Source: Leptasterias polaris (Eukaryota > Echinodermata > Asteroidea > Forcipulatida > Asteriidae). Taken from it: a stretch of DNA of 64,000 nt. A program made the position numbers and the translations under genes. Positions 13,701 through 28,700 of the stretch are shown piece by piece. Under the pieces are notes generated by a model. It saw only the letters and a list, made by a program, of their open reading frames with translations. It was not told where the DNA came from and ran no database searches. The stretch spans positions 434,001 to 498,000 of the forward strand of contig JAZGTN010000069.1 in assembly GCA_037783415.1 (NCBI GenBank). The letters run 5' to 3'. Position 1 is the first letter of the stretch; every line of letters starts with the position of its first letter.

Positions 13701-16700
13701 TTTTGATGGAGGGTTTCCAACCAGTGATGAGTCCTACCTGATGGGTGTATTGCATACAGGAAGTAGTGGGAAGGCCATTGAAGAAAGCAGAGTTCTCCAG
13801 ATTGTGGATGTGCCAATGATTTCCAACTTTGCAACAAGTCCAGCATTGAGTAACAAAGAAGAGTTTGGCAACTTTTTACGTACGGTTCCTTCAGATACTA
13901 AACAAGCAAAACTGATAACGGAGCTCTTGGCGAGTCTTGGACTGACGAATGTACAGGTAGTAAACTCTAGAGGTACATACGGGGAAGGTGTTGCCAAGGC
14001 CATAAAAGATGCAGCAAAGAAAGTAAGTAGTCAACCACAATGACATATTGATCCTTTTTCTAAAAAATTTGAAAATAAAGGAATGAAGTGTTATGTTGGA
14101 ATAGCAGTACTGTGCTTCTAGGTTAAATTTGTGATTTTTACACCCATTTTAGACCCAACTTCGACTTGGATCCAACTTAGGCCTGATTTAAGCTAGGGCC
14201 AGTCACATGTTGATTAACATGTGAGTTTCTACACAAGTTTTGTCCATGTGTGGTCTTTTTCGTTACTTTTTCTCTTCACAGGTTTCTTTTGGCCTATTGA
14301 AGATTTTTTGTTGGTACAAAAACATAATTGTGTTTTGTGTCTTTGAATGTGATCATCAATTTACAAAGACTATTTTCTCATTGATTCATTCTTTCATTTT
14401 CTTATTCATGTTGATATAAAACAATTCCCACATCTTATGTGTTTATAAACATTGTTATAATTCCAAATATCACATGAGACAAGAAGGTTCAATTAATAAG
14501 GCTAAAATCTCATAAACAGGTGAATCAACTTACAACCACATAAACAACACAATAAATAAGAAAATGATATATACAATTTGTTGTATGGTTACTCAAGATG
14601 GACTCTGTATAAAAAACGAACGAGCAAATAAGAGCAACTCACAGAAAATTGTCAGTGAAGGAACCGTTTAATTTGCTTTATGACCCAACAGGTTGGAGTG
14701 TGTGTAGCCAACTCCTACACTGTAGATTCAAACACTGATTATGACGCACTTGTGACTAATCTCATGGATATGTGGGATGCCAGGGTTCTTGTGCTTTTGT
14801 TGTTTGAGGATCATGCCGTAGCTCTGTTTCAAGAGATGGTGAACAGAAATGTGGAGCCTGGATACTTCCAGATAATTGGCTCAGATACCTGGGGTACCTT
14901 GTCAGACTTCATTCCAGGATTGGAAGCCCCTGCTGTTGGTATGTCCGCGTTACTGAAACAGTTAGAAACCTTTCTGTATCCCCCTCCCCAGAAATGCTGT
15001 TTTTCAAAACGACAAAGTTGTAACAGATTTGTTATAATAATTTTTCTGATGGTGTAAAGATTGGTTACAAAATGTTGGCTTCGAAAACTGATTGTAATTT
15101 TCCTTTACTTGACGGCCTCATTGGTGAAGTCATTGAACAGCAGGACCAGTTAGCTTGTCATTTCGAATGGTCCACCAGCTTCTTTCACTGTTTCATTCAC
15201 ATACTGTTTTGTGTTTTATTAAAGTATTCCTTTATTGTCAGGCAATTATTAATGTGGAGAAATATGTACAATCATTTTTGTACATAAAAGCACCGGAGGC
15301 AATGAACTAGCCAGCTATTTCATTTTGCGTGACTTATAGTGGACCTCTATAAATGGAAAACGCTGTTCGGAGTGAATGTTCCTTCAATGCTTTTTGGTCA
15401 TGTAGTGTTTGGAGTTTTTAAATCCTCTAAGCTCAACCATTATTTTACCCCATTTTTAAGTTCACTGTAGTTATTGGCAATCTAGGTCAGAAATGTCCAC
15501 ACCCTTAACTACTGTATTTCTTTGACTGTTGTGCCCATTTTCAGGAGCTTTGACTGTATATTTCAAATCATCCGTCATCCCGATGTTTGAAGATTATTTG
15601 CTAAGACGAACCCCACAGGATGACACCTCTAATCTCTTCTTCAACGAATTCTGGTCACAGAAATTCCAATGCGACCTCCCTGGTGGGAGCAATAAATATG
15701 GTGTCAGCTGCACAGGTATTGCCAATTTGAAGTTCCTTTCCATTTTTCAATTTTTGTTGAAAATGTATTTGTTCATGTTTTTTCTAATACTTATTGAATG
15801 TTGACCACAGTGATGTGCATTAATATCCCCTGCTCATGTGATGTGGTAATCCTGTTGTTATGTCTGAGTAGTCAAGTGCAGTGGACTCAATTTCTGATGT
15901 TGCAAGAGTTTAGTTTCTATACGCAATTGTGTCCTTTATTATTCAGAAGGACATTTAGCTGTTGGTCCCATGCAATGTGTACTGCATGTCAAAAAACCAA
16001 GTCATGATAGAGTGCAAGTCTCCCGCATATCAGAACGAGAAAACACGTCAAGCGAAGAAACCTTTTTTTTCTCTAAAATTAAATCATTGTTTTAAAATAA
16101 TATCTATGAAAAAATCTGAACAACAAAAATACTCAATAACCTTTGTATAAAATGAGTTTTAGCTTTCATAATAAACACACAAATCATTTGTTAGTTTTTG
16201 TTGAAACAAACTGAAAACTCTCGGACAAGGATGCTTATACTTGATCTTAACTTTTAAGGAACCCCTTTTGTAAATCCATGCCCGAGTACGTCCGTGCAGC
16301 CACTACAAGCTGGTTTATAAGCAGGCGCGCGATGATCGAACGATCGTAGAATTAACGCATTACGCAGTTTAAAGCGAACGCAGACGCCTGAACAACCGTA
16401 GACTGCAATCTACAGCGTCTAATGATGATCATCGCACGACCAAAACAAATTTGATGAACGGAGGTGGGCACAAATTCTTAATTTTTGCAAGTAACCGGAA
16501 GCTGAGGTCAAGTTTAATTCTTGGGTTTTCTTCATTGTAATGTTGAATTGATATTACTGTCATATTTTTTATCAGTTAGTATTACATTCCCAACAACATA
16601 TGTAATTTTCACGTTCATAAAGTACGTTAAAAGAAACTAAAATAATAGACAAAACTAAATATTGCCAACGTAAAACTCAATATGGTTGAGACCACATGAC

Positions 16701-19700
16701 AATGGTCCCAGAAGTTCGATTATGCGCAAGACTTGCACAGTCTATTGAGAAAAAAAACGGCACTGGCAGGAATATGTGCCACATCCTCTTATTGTCAAAA
16801 AAGGCCTTATAGTTATTGGACTTCACTCAAGATTCCGTCCTCCACAAAAAAACATGACCTTTGTATAAAAATAAGTATACCTTCTGTGAAGACAAGTAAT
16901 ACTGTCAGAAAGTTTGAGTGAAAATTACCTGAATACTGTTTATTTATTATCAATATTAAATGCTCACGATCCTGACCATATGAAAATTTTGTATGCCTTC
17001 AAACAACATCTTTCAACTTTCCTTTGAACAAAACCTTAGCATGGTCAATATCAGTACATAAGTAATGTAGTCCAATTTCCTTATTGATTCCAGGATCAGA
17101 AGTTTTGTTGCCAAGTGAAATAACCAGTCTTGGTTTGGAGGACATAATCAATACGGTTTACGTCTTCGCAATGGCTCTCACTGACCTCATCAACAAAACC
17201 TGCCCAGATGGGAAGATCTGTGATGCCGTTGCTGATGTTGTACCCGGGCAATGGCTTCAGTATCTTCAAGATGTCAATTTTACCAGTCTAGTCGGCTCAC
17301 AGAAATCAGTCAGCTTTGATGAGAATGGTGATGGTCCTGCGCTGTATGCTGTTTACCAACTCACTGAAATGAATGGAATGTACCTTTTCAAAGAGGTTAT
17401 TATTAAGTCATACTGATACTTCGTAAACAATTTGAAAAACTCTTGCCTTATGTACCAACATCAGTTTTAATTTGAATTTGAATAAGCAGTTATTGAGTTA
17501 TTTTCTCATTACCAAATACCAGGTTGGTGAATGGAGCGAAGATGTGGGATTGACCCTGATGACAGAGGAGATTAACTATGTCAGTCAAGACAGCAATTCT
17601 AGCCAGTGCAGTCAGCAATCCGAGTTTGTCATTGAAGCTTTATTTGAGCTACATGGAGGAGATTGCACCAGCCTTCGCCAGAGTATTCTACTTGAATCCG
17701 AGGCGGCTAGGTTTGCTGTTCAAGCAATCAATCAAGACCCTGGCCTCCTTCCTCAAGTCCACCTCTCTTTGGCTCTCACTGACATCTGCGGGACTCCAGA
17801 GGATGCTGGCAGGGTTGCTTTTCAACTGATCAAGGGATGGGATTTTGATGGAGGGTTTCCAACCAGTGATGAGTCCTACCTGATGGGTGTATTGCATACA
17901 GGAAGTAGTGGGAAGGCCATTGAAGAAAGCAGAGTTCTCCAGATTGTGGATGTGCCAATGATTTCCAACTTTGCAACAAGTCCAGCATTGAGTAACAAAG
18001 AAGAGTTTGGCAACTTTTTACGTACGGTTCCTTCAGATACTAAACAAGCAAAACTGATAACGGAGCTCTTGGCGAGTCTTGGACTGACGAATGTACAGGT
18101 AGTAAACTCTAGAGGTACATACGGGGAAGGTGTTGCCAAGGCCATAAAAGATGCAGCAAAGAAAGTAAGTAGTCAACCACAATGACATATTGATCCTTTT
18201 TCTAAAAAATTTGAAAATAAAGGAATGAAGTGTTATGTTGGAATAGCAGTACTGTGCTTCTAGGTTAAATTTGTGATTTTTACACCCATTTTAGACCCAA
18301 CTTCGACTTGGATCCAACTTAGGCCTGATTTAAGCTAGGGCCAGTCACATGTTGATTAACATGTGAGTTTCTACACAAGTTTTGTCCATGTGTGGTCTTT
18401 TTCGTTACTTTTTCTCTTCACAGGTTTCTTTTGGCCTATTGAAGATTTTTTGTTGGTACAAAAACATAATTGTGTTTTGTGTCTTTGAATGTGATCATCA
18501 ATTTACAAAGACTATTTTCTCATTGATTCATTCTTTCATTTTCTTATTCATGTTGATATAAAACAATTCCCACATCTTATGTGTTTATAAACATTGTTAT
18601 AATTCCAAATATCACATGAGACAAGAAGGTTCAATTAATAAGGCTAAAATCTCATAAACAGGTGAATCAACTTACAACCACATAAACAACACAATAAATA
18701 AGAAAATGATATATACAATTTGTTGTATGGTTACTCAAGATGGACTCTGTATAAAAAACGAACGAGCAAATAAGAGCAACTCACAGAAAATTGTCAGTGA
18801 AGGAACCGTTTAATTTGCTTTATGACCCAACAGGTTGGAGTGTGTGTAGCCAACTCCTACACTGTAGATTCAAACACTGATTATGACGCACTTGTGACTA
18901 ATCTCATGGATATGTGGGATGCCAGGGTTCTTGTGCTTTTGTTGTTTGAGGATCATGCCGTAGCTCTGTTTCAAGAGATGGTGAACAGAAATGTGGAGCC
19001 TGGATACTTCCAGATAATTGGCTCAGATACCTGGGGTACCTTGTCAGACTTCATTCCAGGATTGGAAGCCCCTGCTGTTGGTATGTCCGCGTTACTGAAA
19101 CAGTTAGAAACCTTTCTGTATCCCCCTCCCCAGAAATGCTGTTTTTCAAAACGACAAAGTTGTAACAGATTTGTTATAATAATTTTTCTGATGGTGTAAA
19201 GATTGGTTACAAAATGTTGGCTTCGAAAACTGATTGTAATTTTCCTTTACTTGACGGCCTCATTGGTGAAGTCATTGAACAGCAGGACCAGTTAGCTTGT
19301 CATTTCGAATGGTCCACCAGCTTCTTTCACTGTTTCATTAAAGTATTCCTTTATTGTCAGGCAATTATTAATGTGGAGAAATATGTACAATCATTTTTGT
19401 ACATAAAAGCACCGGAGGCAATGAACTAGCCAGCTATTTCATTTTGCGTGACTTATAGTGGACCTCTATAAATGGAAAACGCTGTTCGGAGTGAATGTTC
19501 CTTCAATGCTTTTTGGTCATGTAGTGTTTGGAGTTTTTAAATCCTCTAAGCTCAACCATTATTTTACCCCATTTTTAAGTTCACTGTAGTTATTGGCAAT
19601 CTAGGTCAGAAATGTCCACACCCTTAACTACTGTATTTCTTTGACTGTTGTGCCCATTTTCAGGAGCTTTGACTGTATATTTCAAATCATCCGTCATCCC

Positions 19701-22700
19701 GATGTTTGAAGATTATTTGCTAAGACGAACCCCACAGGATGACACCTCTAATCTCTTCTTCAACGAATTCTGGTCACAGAAATTCCAATGCGACCTCCCT
19801 GGTGGGAGCAATAAATATGGTGTCAGCTGCACAGGTATTGCCAATTTGAAGTTCCTTTCCATTTTTCATTTTTTGTTGAAAATGTATTTGTTCATGTTTA
19901 TCCTAATACTTATTGAATGTTGACCACAGTGATGTGCATTAATATCCCCTGCTCATGTGATGTGGTAATTCTGTTGTTATGTCTGAGTAGTCAAGTGCAG
20001 TGGACTCAATTTCTGATGTTGCAAGAGTTTAGTTTCTATACGCAATTGTGTCCTTTATTATTCAGAAGGACATTTAGCTGTTGGTCCCATGCAATGTGTA
20101 CTGCATGTCAAAAAACCAAGTCATGATAGAGTGCAAGTCTCCCGCATATCAGAACGAGAAAACACGTCAAGCGAAGAAACCTTTTTTTTCTCTAAAATTA
20201 AATCATTGTTTTAAAATAATATCTATGAAAAAATCTGAACAACAAAAATACTCAATAACCTTTGTATAAAATGAGTTTTAGCTTTCATAATAAACACACA
20301 AATCATTTGTTAGTTTTTGTTGAAACAAACTGAAAACTCTCGGACAAGGATGCTTATACTTGATCTTAACTTTTAAGGAACCCCTTTTGTAAATCCATGC
20401 CCGAGTACGTCCGTGCAGCCACTACAAGCTGGTTTATAAGCAGGCGCGCGATGATCGAACGATCGTAGAATTAACGCATTACGCAGTTTAAAGCGAACGC
20501 AGACGCCTGAACAACCGTAGACTGCAATCTACAGCGTCTAATGATGATCATCGCGCGACCAAAACAAATTTGATGAACGGAGGTGGGCACAAATTCTTAA
20601 TTTTTGCAAGTAACCGGAAGCTGAGGTCAAGTTTAATTCTTGGGTTTTCTTCATTGTAATGTTGAATTGATATTACTGTCATATTTTTTATCAGTTAATA
20701 TTACATTCCCAACAACATATGTAATTTTCACGTTCATAAAGTACGTTAAAAGAAACTAAAATAATAGACAAAACTAAATATTGCCAACGTAAAACTCAAT
20801 ATGGTTGAGACCACATGACAATGGTCCCAGAAGTTCGATTATGCGCAAGACTTGCACAGTCTATTGAGAAAAAAAACGGCACTGGCAGGAATATGTGCCA
20901 CATCCTCTTATTGTCAAAAAAGGCCTTATAGTTATTGGACTTCACTCAAGATTCCGTCCTCCACAAAAAAACATGACCTTTGTATAAAAATAAGTATACC
21001 TTCTGTGAAGACAAGTAATACTGTCAGAAAGTTTGAGTGAAAATTACCTGAATACTGTTTATTTATTATCAATATTAAATGCTCACGATCCTGACCATAT
21101 GAAAATTTTGTATGCCTTCAAACAACATCTTTCAACTTTCCTTTGAACAAAACCTTAGCATGGTCAATATCAGTACATAAGTAATGTAGTCCAATTTCCT
21201 TATTGATTCCAGGATCAGAAGTTTTGTTGCCAAGTGAAATAACCAGTCTTGGTTTGGAGGACATAATCAATACGGTTTACGTCTTCGCAATGGCTCTCAC
21301 TGACCTCATCAACAAAACCTGCCCAGATGGGAAGATCTGTGATGCCGTTGCTGATGTTGTACCCGGGCAATGGCTTCAGTATCTTCAAGATGTCAATTTT
21401 ACCAGTCTAGTCGGCTCACAGAAATCAGTCAGCTTTGATGAGAATGGTGATGGTCCTGCGCTGTATGCTGTTTACCAACTCACTGAAATGAATGGAATGT
21501 ACCTTTTCAAAGAGGTTATTATTAAGTCATACTGATACTTCGTAAACAATTTGAAAAACTCTTGCCTTATGTACCAACATCAGTTTTAATTTTAATTTGA
21601 ATAAGCAGTTATTGAGTTATTTTCTCATTACCAAATACCAGGTTGGTGAATGGAGCGAAGATGTGGGATTGACCCTGATGACAGAGGAGATTAACTATGT
21701 CAGTCAAGACAGCAATTCTAGCCAGTGCAGTCAGCAATCCGAGTTTGTCATTGAAGCTTTATTTGAGCTACATGGAGGAGATTGCACCAGCCTTCGCCAG
21801 AGTATTCTACTTGAATCCGAGGCGGCTAGGTTTGCTGTTCAAGCAATCAATCAAGACCCTGGCCTCCTTCCTCAAGTCCACCTCTCTTTGGCTCTCACTG
21901 ACATCTGCGGGACTCCAGAGGATGCTGGCAGGGTTGCTTTTCAACTGATCAAGGGATGGGATTTTGATGGAGGGTTTCCAACCAGTGATGAGTCCTACCT
22001 GATGGGTGTATTGCATACAGGAAGTAGTGGGAAGGCCATTGAAGAAAGCAGAGTTCTCCAGATTGTGGATGTGCCAATGATTTCCAACTTTGCAACAAGT
22101 CCAGCATTGAGTAACAAAGAAGAGTTTGGCAACTTTTTACGTACGGTTCCTTCAGATACTAAACAAGCAAAACTGATAACGGAGCTCTTGGCGAGTCTTG
22201 GACTGACGAATGTACAGGTAGTAAACTCTAGAGGTACATACGGGGAAGGTGTTGCCAAGGCCATAAAAGATGCAGCAAAGAAAGTAAGTAGTCAACCACA
22301 ATGACATATTGATCCTTTTTCTAAAAAATTTGAAAATAAAGGAATGAAGTGTTATGTTGGAATAGCAGTACTGTGCTTCTAGGTTAAATTTGTGATTTTT
22401 ACACCCATTTTAGACCCAACTTCGACTTGGATCCAACTTAGGCCTGATTTAAGCTAGGGCCAGTCACATGTTGATTAACATGTGAGTTTCTACACAAGTT
22501 TTGTCCATGTGTGGTCTTTTTCGTTACTTTTTCTCTTCACAGGTTTCTTTTGGCCTATTGAAGATTTTTTGTTGGTACAAAAACATAATTGTGTTTTGTG
22601 TCTTTGAATGTGATCATCAATTTACAAAGACTATTTTCTCATTGATTCATTCTTTCATTTTCTTATTCATGTTGATATAAAACAATTCCCACATCTTATG

Positions 22701-25700
22701 TGTTTATAAACATTGTTATAATTCCAAATATCACATGAGACAAGAAGGTTCAATTAATAAGGCTAAAATCTCATAAACAGGTGAATCAACTTACAACCAC
22801 ATAAACAACACAATAAATAAGAAAATGATATATACAATTTGTTGTATGGTTACTCAAGATGGACTCTGTATAAAAAACGAACGAGCAAATAAGAGCAACT
22901 CACAGAAAATTGTCAGTGAAGGAACCGTTTAATTTGCTTTATGACCCAACAGGTTGGAGTGTGTGTAGCCAACTCCTACACTGTAGATTCAAACACTGAT
23001 TATGACGCACTTGTGACTAATCTCATGGATATGTGGGATGCCAGGGTTCTTGTGCTTTTGTTGTTTGAGGATCATGCCGTAGCTCTGTTTCAAGAGATGG
23101 TGAACAGAAATGTGGAGCCTGGATACTTCCAGATAATTGGCTCAGATACCTGGGGTACCTTGTCAGACTTCATTCCAGGATTGGAAGCCCCTGCTGTTGG
23201 TATGTCCGCGTTACTGAAACAGTTAGAAACCTTTCTGTATCCCCCTCCCCAGAAATGCTGTTTTTCAAAACGACAAAGTTGTAACAGATTTGTTATAATA
23301 ATTTTTCTGATGGTGTAAAGATTGGTTACAAAATGTTGGCTTCGAAAACTGATTGTAATTTTCCTTTACTTGACGGCCTCATTGGTGAAGTCATTGAACA
23401 GCAGGACCAGTTAGCTTGTCATTTCGAATGGTCCACCAGCTTCTTTCACTGTTTCATTCACATACTGTTTTGTGTTTTATTAAAGTATTCCTTTATTGTC
23501 AGGCAATTATTAATGTGGAGAAATATGTACAATCATTTTTGTACATAAAAGCACCGGAGGCAATGAACTAGCCAGCTATTTCATTTTGCGTGACTTATAG
23601 TGGACCTCTATAAATGGAAAACGCTGTTCGGAGTGAATGTTCCTTCAATGCTTTTTGGTCATGTAGTGTTTGGAGTTTTTAAATCCTCTAAGCTCAACCA
23701 TTATTTTACCCCATTTTTAAGTTCACTGTAGTTATTGGCAATCTAGGTCAGAAATGTCCACACCCTTAACTACTGTATTTCTTTGACTGTTGTGCCCATT
23801 TTCAGGAGCTTTGACTGTATATTTCAAATCATCCGTCATCCCGATGTTTGAAGATTATTTGCTAAGACGAACCCCACAGGATGACACCTCTAATCTCTTC
23901 TTCAACGAATTCTGGTCACAGAAATTCCAATGCGACCTCCCTGGTGGGAGCAATAAATATGGTGTCAGCTGCACAGGTATTGCCAATTTGAAGTTCCTTT
24001 CCATTTTTCAATTTTTGTTGAAAATGTATTTGTTCATGTTTTTTCTAATACTTATTGAATGTTGACCACAGTGATGTGCATTAATATCCCCTGCTCATGT
24101 GATGTGGTAATCCTGTTGTTATGTCTGAGTAGTCAAGTGCAGTGGACTCAATTTCTGATGTTGCAAGAGTTTAGTTTCTATACGCAATTGTGTCCTTTAT
24201 TATTCAGAAGGACATTTAGCTGTTGGTCCCATGCAATGTGTACTGCATGTCAAAAAACCAAGTCATGATAGAGTGCAAGTCTCCCGCATATCAGAACGAG
24301 AAAACACGTCAAGCGAAGAAACCTTTTTTTTCTCTAAAATTAAATCATTGTTTTAAAATAATATCTATGAAAAAATCTGAACAACAAAAATACTCAATAA
24401 CCTTTGTATAAAATGAGTTTTAGCTTTCATAATAAACACACAAATCATTTGTTAGTTTTTGTTGAAACAAACTGAAAACTCTCGGACAAGGATGCTTATA
24501 CTTGATCTTAACTTTTAAGGAACCCCTTTTGTAAATCCATGCCCGAGTACGTCCGTGCAGCCACTACAAGCTGGTTTATAAGCAGGCGCGCGATGATCGA
24601 ACGATCGTAGAATTAACGCATTACGCAGTTTAAAGCGAACGCAGACGCCTGAACAACCGTAGACTGCAATCTACAGCGTCTAATGATGATCATCGCACGA
24701 CCAAAACAAATTTGATGAACGGAGGTGGGCACAAATTCTTAATTTTTGCAAGTAACCGGAAGCTGAGGTCAAGTTTAATTCTTGGGTTTTCTTCATTGTA
24801 ATGTTGAATTGATATTACTGTCATATTTTTTATCAGTTAGTATTACATTCCCAACAACATATGTAATTTTCACGTTCATAAAGTACGTTAAAAGAAACTA
24901 AAATAATAGACAAAACTAAATATTGCCAACGTAAAACTCAATATGGTTGAGACCACATGACAATGGTCCCAGAAGTTCGATTATGCGCAAGACTTGCACA
25001 GTCTATTGAGAAAAAAAACGGCACTGGCAGGAATATGTGCCACATCCTCTTATTGTCAAAAAAGGCCTTATAGTTATTGGACTTCACTCAAGATTCCGTC
25101 CTCCACAAAAAAACATGACCTTTGTATAAAAATAAGTATACCTTCTGTGAAGACAAGTAATACTGTCAGAAAGTTTGAGTGAAAATTACCTGAATACTGT
25201 TTATTTATTATCAATATTAAATGCTCACGATCCTGACCATATGAAAATTTTGTATGCCTTCAAACAACATCTTTCAACTTTCCTTTGAACAAAACCTTAG
25301 CATGGTCAATATCAGTACATAAGTAATGTAGTCCAATTTCCTTATTGATTCCAGGATCAGAAGTTTTGTTGCCAAGTGAAATAACCAGTCTTGGTTTGGA
25401 GGACATAATCAATACGGTTTACGTCTTCGCAATGGCTCTCACTGACCTCATCAACAAAACCTGCCCAGATGGGAAGATCTGTGATGCCGTTGCTGATGTT
25501 GTACCCGGGCAATGGCTTCAGTATCTTCAAGATGTCAATTTTACCAGTCTAGTCGGCTCACAGAAATCAGTCAGCTTTGATGAGAATGGTGATGGTCCTG
25601 CGCTGTATGCTGTTTACCAACTCACTGAAATGAATGGAATGTACCTTTTCAAAGAGGTTATTATTAAGTCATACTGATACTTCGTAAACAATTTGAAAAA

Positions 25701-28700
25701 CTCTTGCCTTATGTACCAACATCAGTTTTAATTTGAATTTGAATAAGCAGTTATTGAGTTATTTTCTCATTACCAAATACCAGGTTGGTGAATGGAGCGA
25801 AGATGTGGGATTGACCCTGATGACAGAGGAGATTAACTATGTCAGTCAAGACAGCAATTCTAGCCAGTGCAGTCAGCAATCCGAGTTTGTCATTGAAGCT
25901 TTATTTGAGCTACATGGAGGAGATTGCACCAGCCTTCGCCAGAGTATTCTACTTGAATCCGAGGCGGCTAGGTTTGCTGTTCAAGCAATCAATCAAGACC
26001 CTGGCCTCCTTCCTCAAGTCCACCTCTCTTTGGCTCTCACTGACATCTGCGGGACTCCAGAGGATGCTGGCAGGGTTGCTTTTCAACTGATCAAGGGATG
26101 GGATTTTGATGGAGGGTTTCCAACCAGTGATGAGTCCTACCTGATGGGTGTATTGCATACAGGAAGTAGTGGGAAGGCCATTGAAGAAAGCAGAGTTCTC
26201 CAGATTGTGGATGTGCCAATGATTTCCAACTTTGCAACAAGTCCAGCATTGAGTAACAAAGAAGAGTTTGGCAACTTTTTACGTACGGTTCCTTCAGATA
26301 CTAAACAAGCAAAACTGATAACGGAGCTCTTGGCGAGTCTTGGACTGACGAATGTACAGGTAGTAAACTCTAGAGGTACATACGGGGAAGGTGTTGCCAA
26401 GGCCATAAAAGATGCAGCAAAGAAAGTAAGTAGTCAACCACAATGACATATTGATCCTTTTTCTAAAAAATTTGAAAATAAAGGAATGAAGTGTTATGTT
26501 GGAATAGCAGTACTGTGCTTCTAGGTTAAATTTGTGATTTTTACACCCATTTTAGACCCAACTTCGACTTGGATCCAACTTAGGCCTGATTTAAGCTAGG
26601 GCCAGTCACATGTTGATTAACATGTGAGTTTCTACACAAGTTTTGTCCATGTGTGGTCTTTTTCGTTACTTTTTCTCTTCACAGGTTTCTTTTGGCCTAT
26701 TGAAGATTTTTTGTTGGTACAAAAACATAATTGTGTTTTGTGTCTTTGAATGTGATCATCAATTTACAAAGACTATTTTCTCATTGATTCATTCTTTCAT
26801 TTTCTTATTCATGTTGATATAAAACAATTCCCACATCTTATGTGTTTATAAACATTGTTATAATTCCAAATATCACATGAGACAAGAAGGTTCAATTAAT
26901 AAGGCTAAAATCTCATAAACAGGTGAATCAACTTACAACCACATAAACAACACAATAAATAAGAAAATGATATATACAATTTGTTGTATGGTTACTCAAG
27001 ATGGACTCTGTATAAAAAACGAACGAGCAAATAAGAGCAACTCACAGAAAATTGTCAGTGAAGGAACCGTTTAATTTGCTTTATGACCCAACAGGTTGGA
27101 GTGTGTGTAGCCAACTCCTACACTGTAGATTCAAACACTGATTATGACGCACTTGTGACTAATCTCATGGATATGTGGGATGCCAGGGTTCTTGTGCTTT
27201 TGTTGTTTGAGGATCATGCCGTAGCTCTGTTTCAAGAGATGGTGAACAGAAATGTGGAGCCTGGATACTTCCAGATAATTGGCTCAGATACCTGGGGTAC
27301 CTTGTCAGACTTCATTCCAGGATTGGAAGCCCCTGCTGTTGGTATGTCCGCGTTACTGAAACAGTTAGAAACCTTTCTGTATCCCCCTCCCCAGAAATGC
27401 TGTTTTTCAAAACGACAAAGTTGTAACAGATTTGTTATAATAATTTTTCTGATGGTGTAAAGATTGGTTACAAAATGTTGGCTTCGAAAACTGATTGTAA
27501 TTTTCCTTTACTTGACGGCCTCATTGGTGAAGTCATTGAACAGCAGGACCAGTTAGCTTGTCATTTCGAATGGTCCACCAGCTTCTTTCACTGTTTCATT
27601 CACATACTGTTTTGTGTTTTATTAAAGTATTCCTTTATTGTCAGGCAATTATTAATGTGGAGAAATATGTACAATCATTTTTGTACATAAAAGCACCGGA
27701 GGCAATGAACTAGCCAGCTATTTCATTTTGCGTGACTTATAGTGGACCTCTATAAATGGAAAACGCTGTTCGGAGTGAATGTTCCTTCAATGCTTTTTGG
27801 TCATGTAGTGTTTGGAGTTTTTAAATCCTCTAAGCTCAACCATTATTTTACCCCATTTTTAAGTTCACTGTAGTTATTGGCAATCTAGGTCAGAAATGTC
27901 CACACCCTTAACTACTGTATTTCTTTGACTGTTGTGCCCATTTTCAGGAGCTTTGACTGTATATTTCAAATCATCCGTCATCCCGATGTTTGAAGATTAT
28001 TTGCTAAGACGAACCCCACAGGATGACACCTCTAATCTCTTCTTCAACGAATTCTGGTCACAGAAATTCCAATGCGACCTCCCTGGTGGGAGCAATAAAT
28101 ATGGTGTCAGCTGCACAGGTATTGCCAATTTGAAGTTCCTTTCCATTTTTCATTTTTTGTTGAAAATGTATTTGTTCATGTTTATCCTAATACTTATTGA
28201 ATGTTGACCACAGTGATGTGCATTAATATCCCCTGCTCATGTGATGTGGTAATTCTGTTGTTATGTCTGAGTAGTCAAGTGCAGTGGACTCAATTTCTGA
28301 TGTTGCAAGAGTTTAGTTTCTATACGCAATTGTGTCCTTTATTATTCAGAAGGACATTTAGCTGTTGGTCCCATGCAATGTGTACTGCATGTCAAAAAAC
28401 CAAGTCATGATAGAGTGCAAGTCTCCCGCATATCAGAACGAGAAAACACGTCAAGCGAAGAAACCTTTTTTTTCTCTAAAATTAAATCATTGTTTTAAAA
28501 TAATATCTATGAAAAAATCTGAACAACAAAAATACTCAATAACCTTTGTATAAAATGAGTTTTAGCTTTCATAATAAACACACAAATCATTTGTTAGTTT
28601 TTGTTGAAACAAACTGAAAACTCTCGGACAAGGATGCTTATACTTGATCTTAACTTTTAAGGAACCCCTTTTGTAAATCCATGCCCGAGTACGTCCGTGC

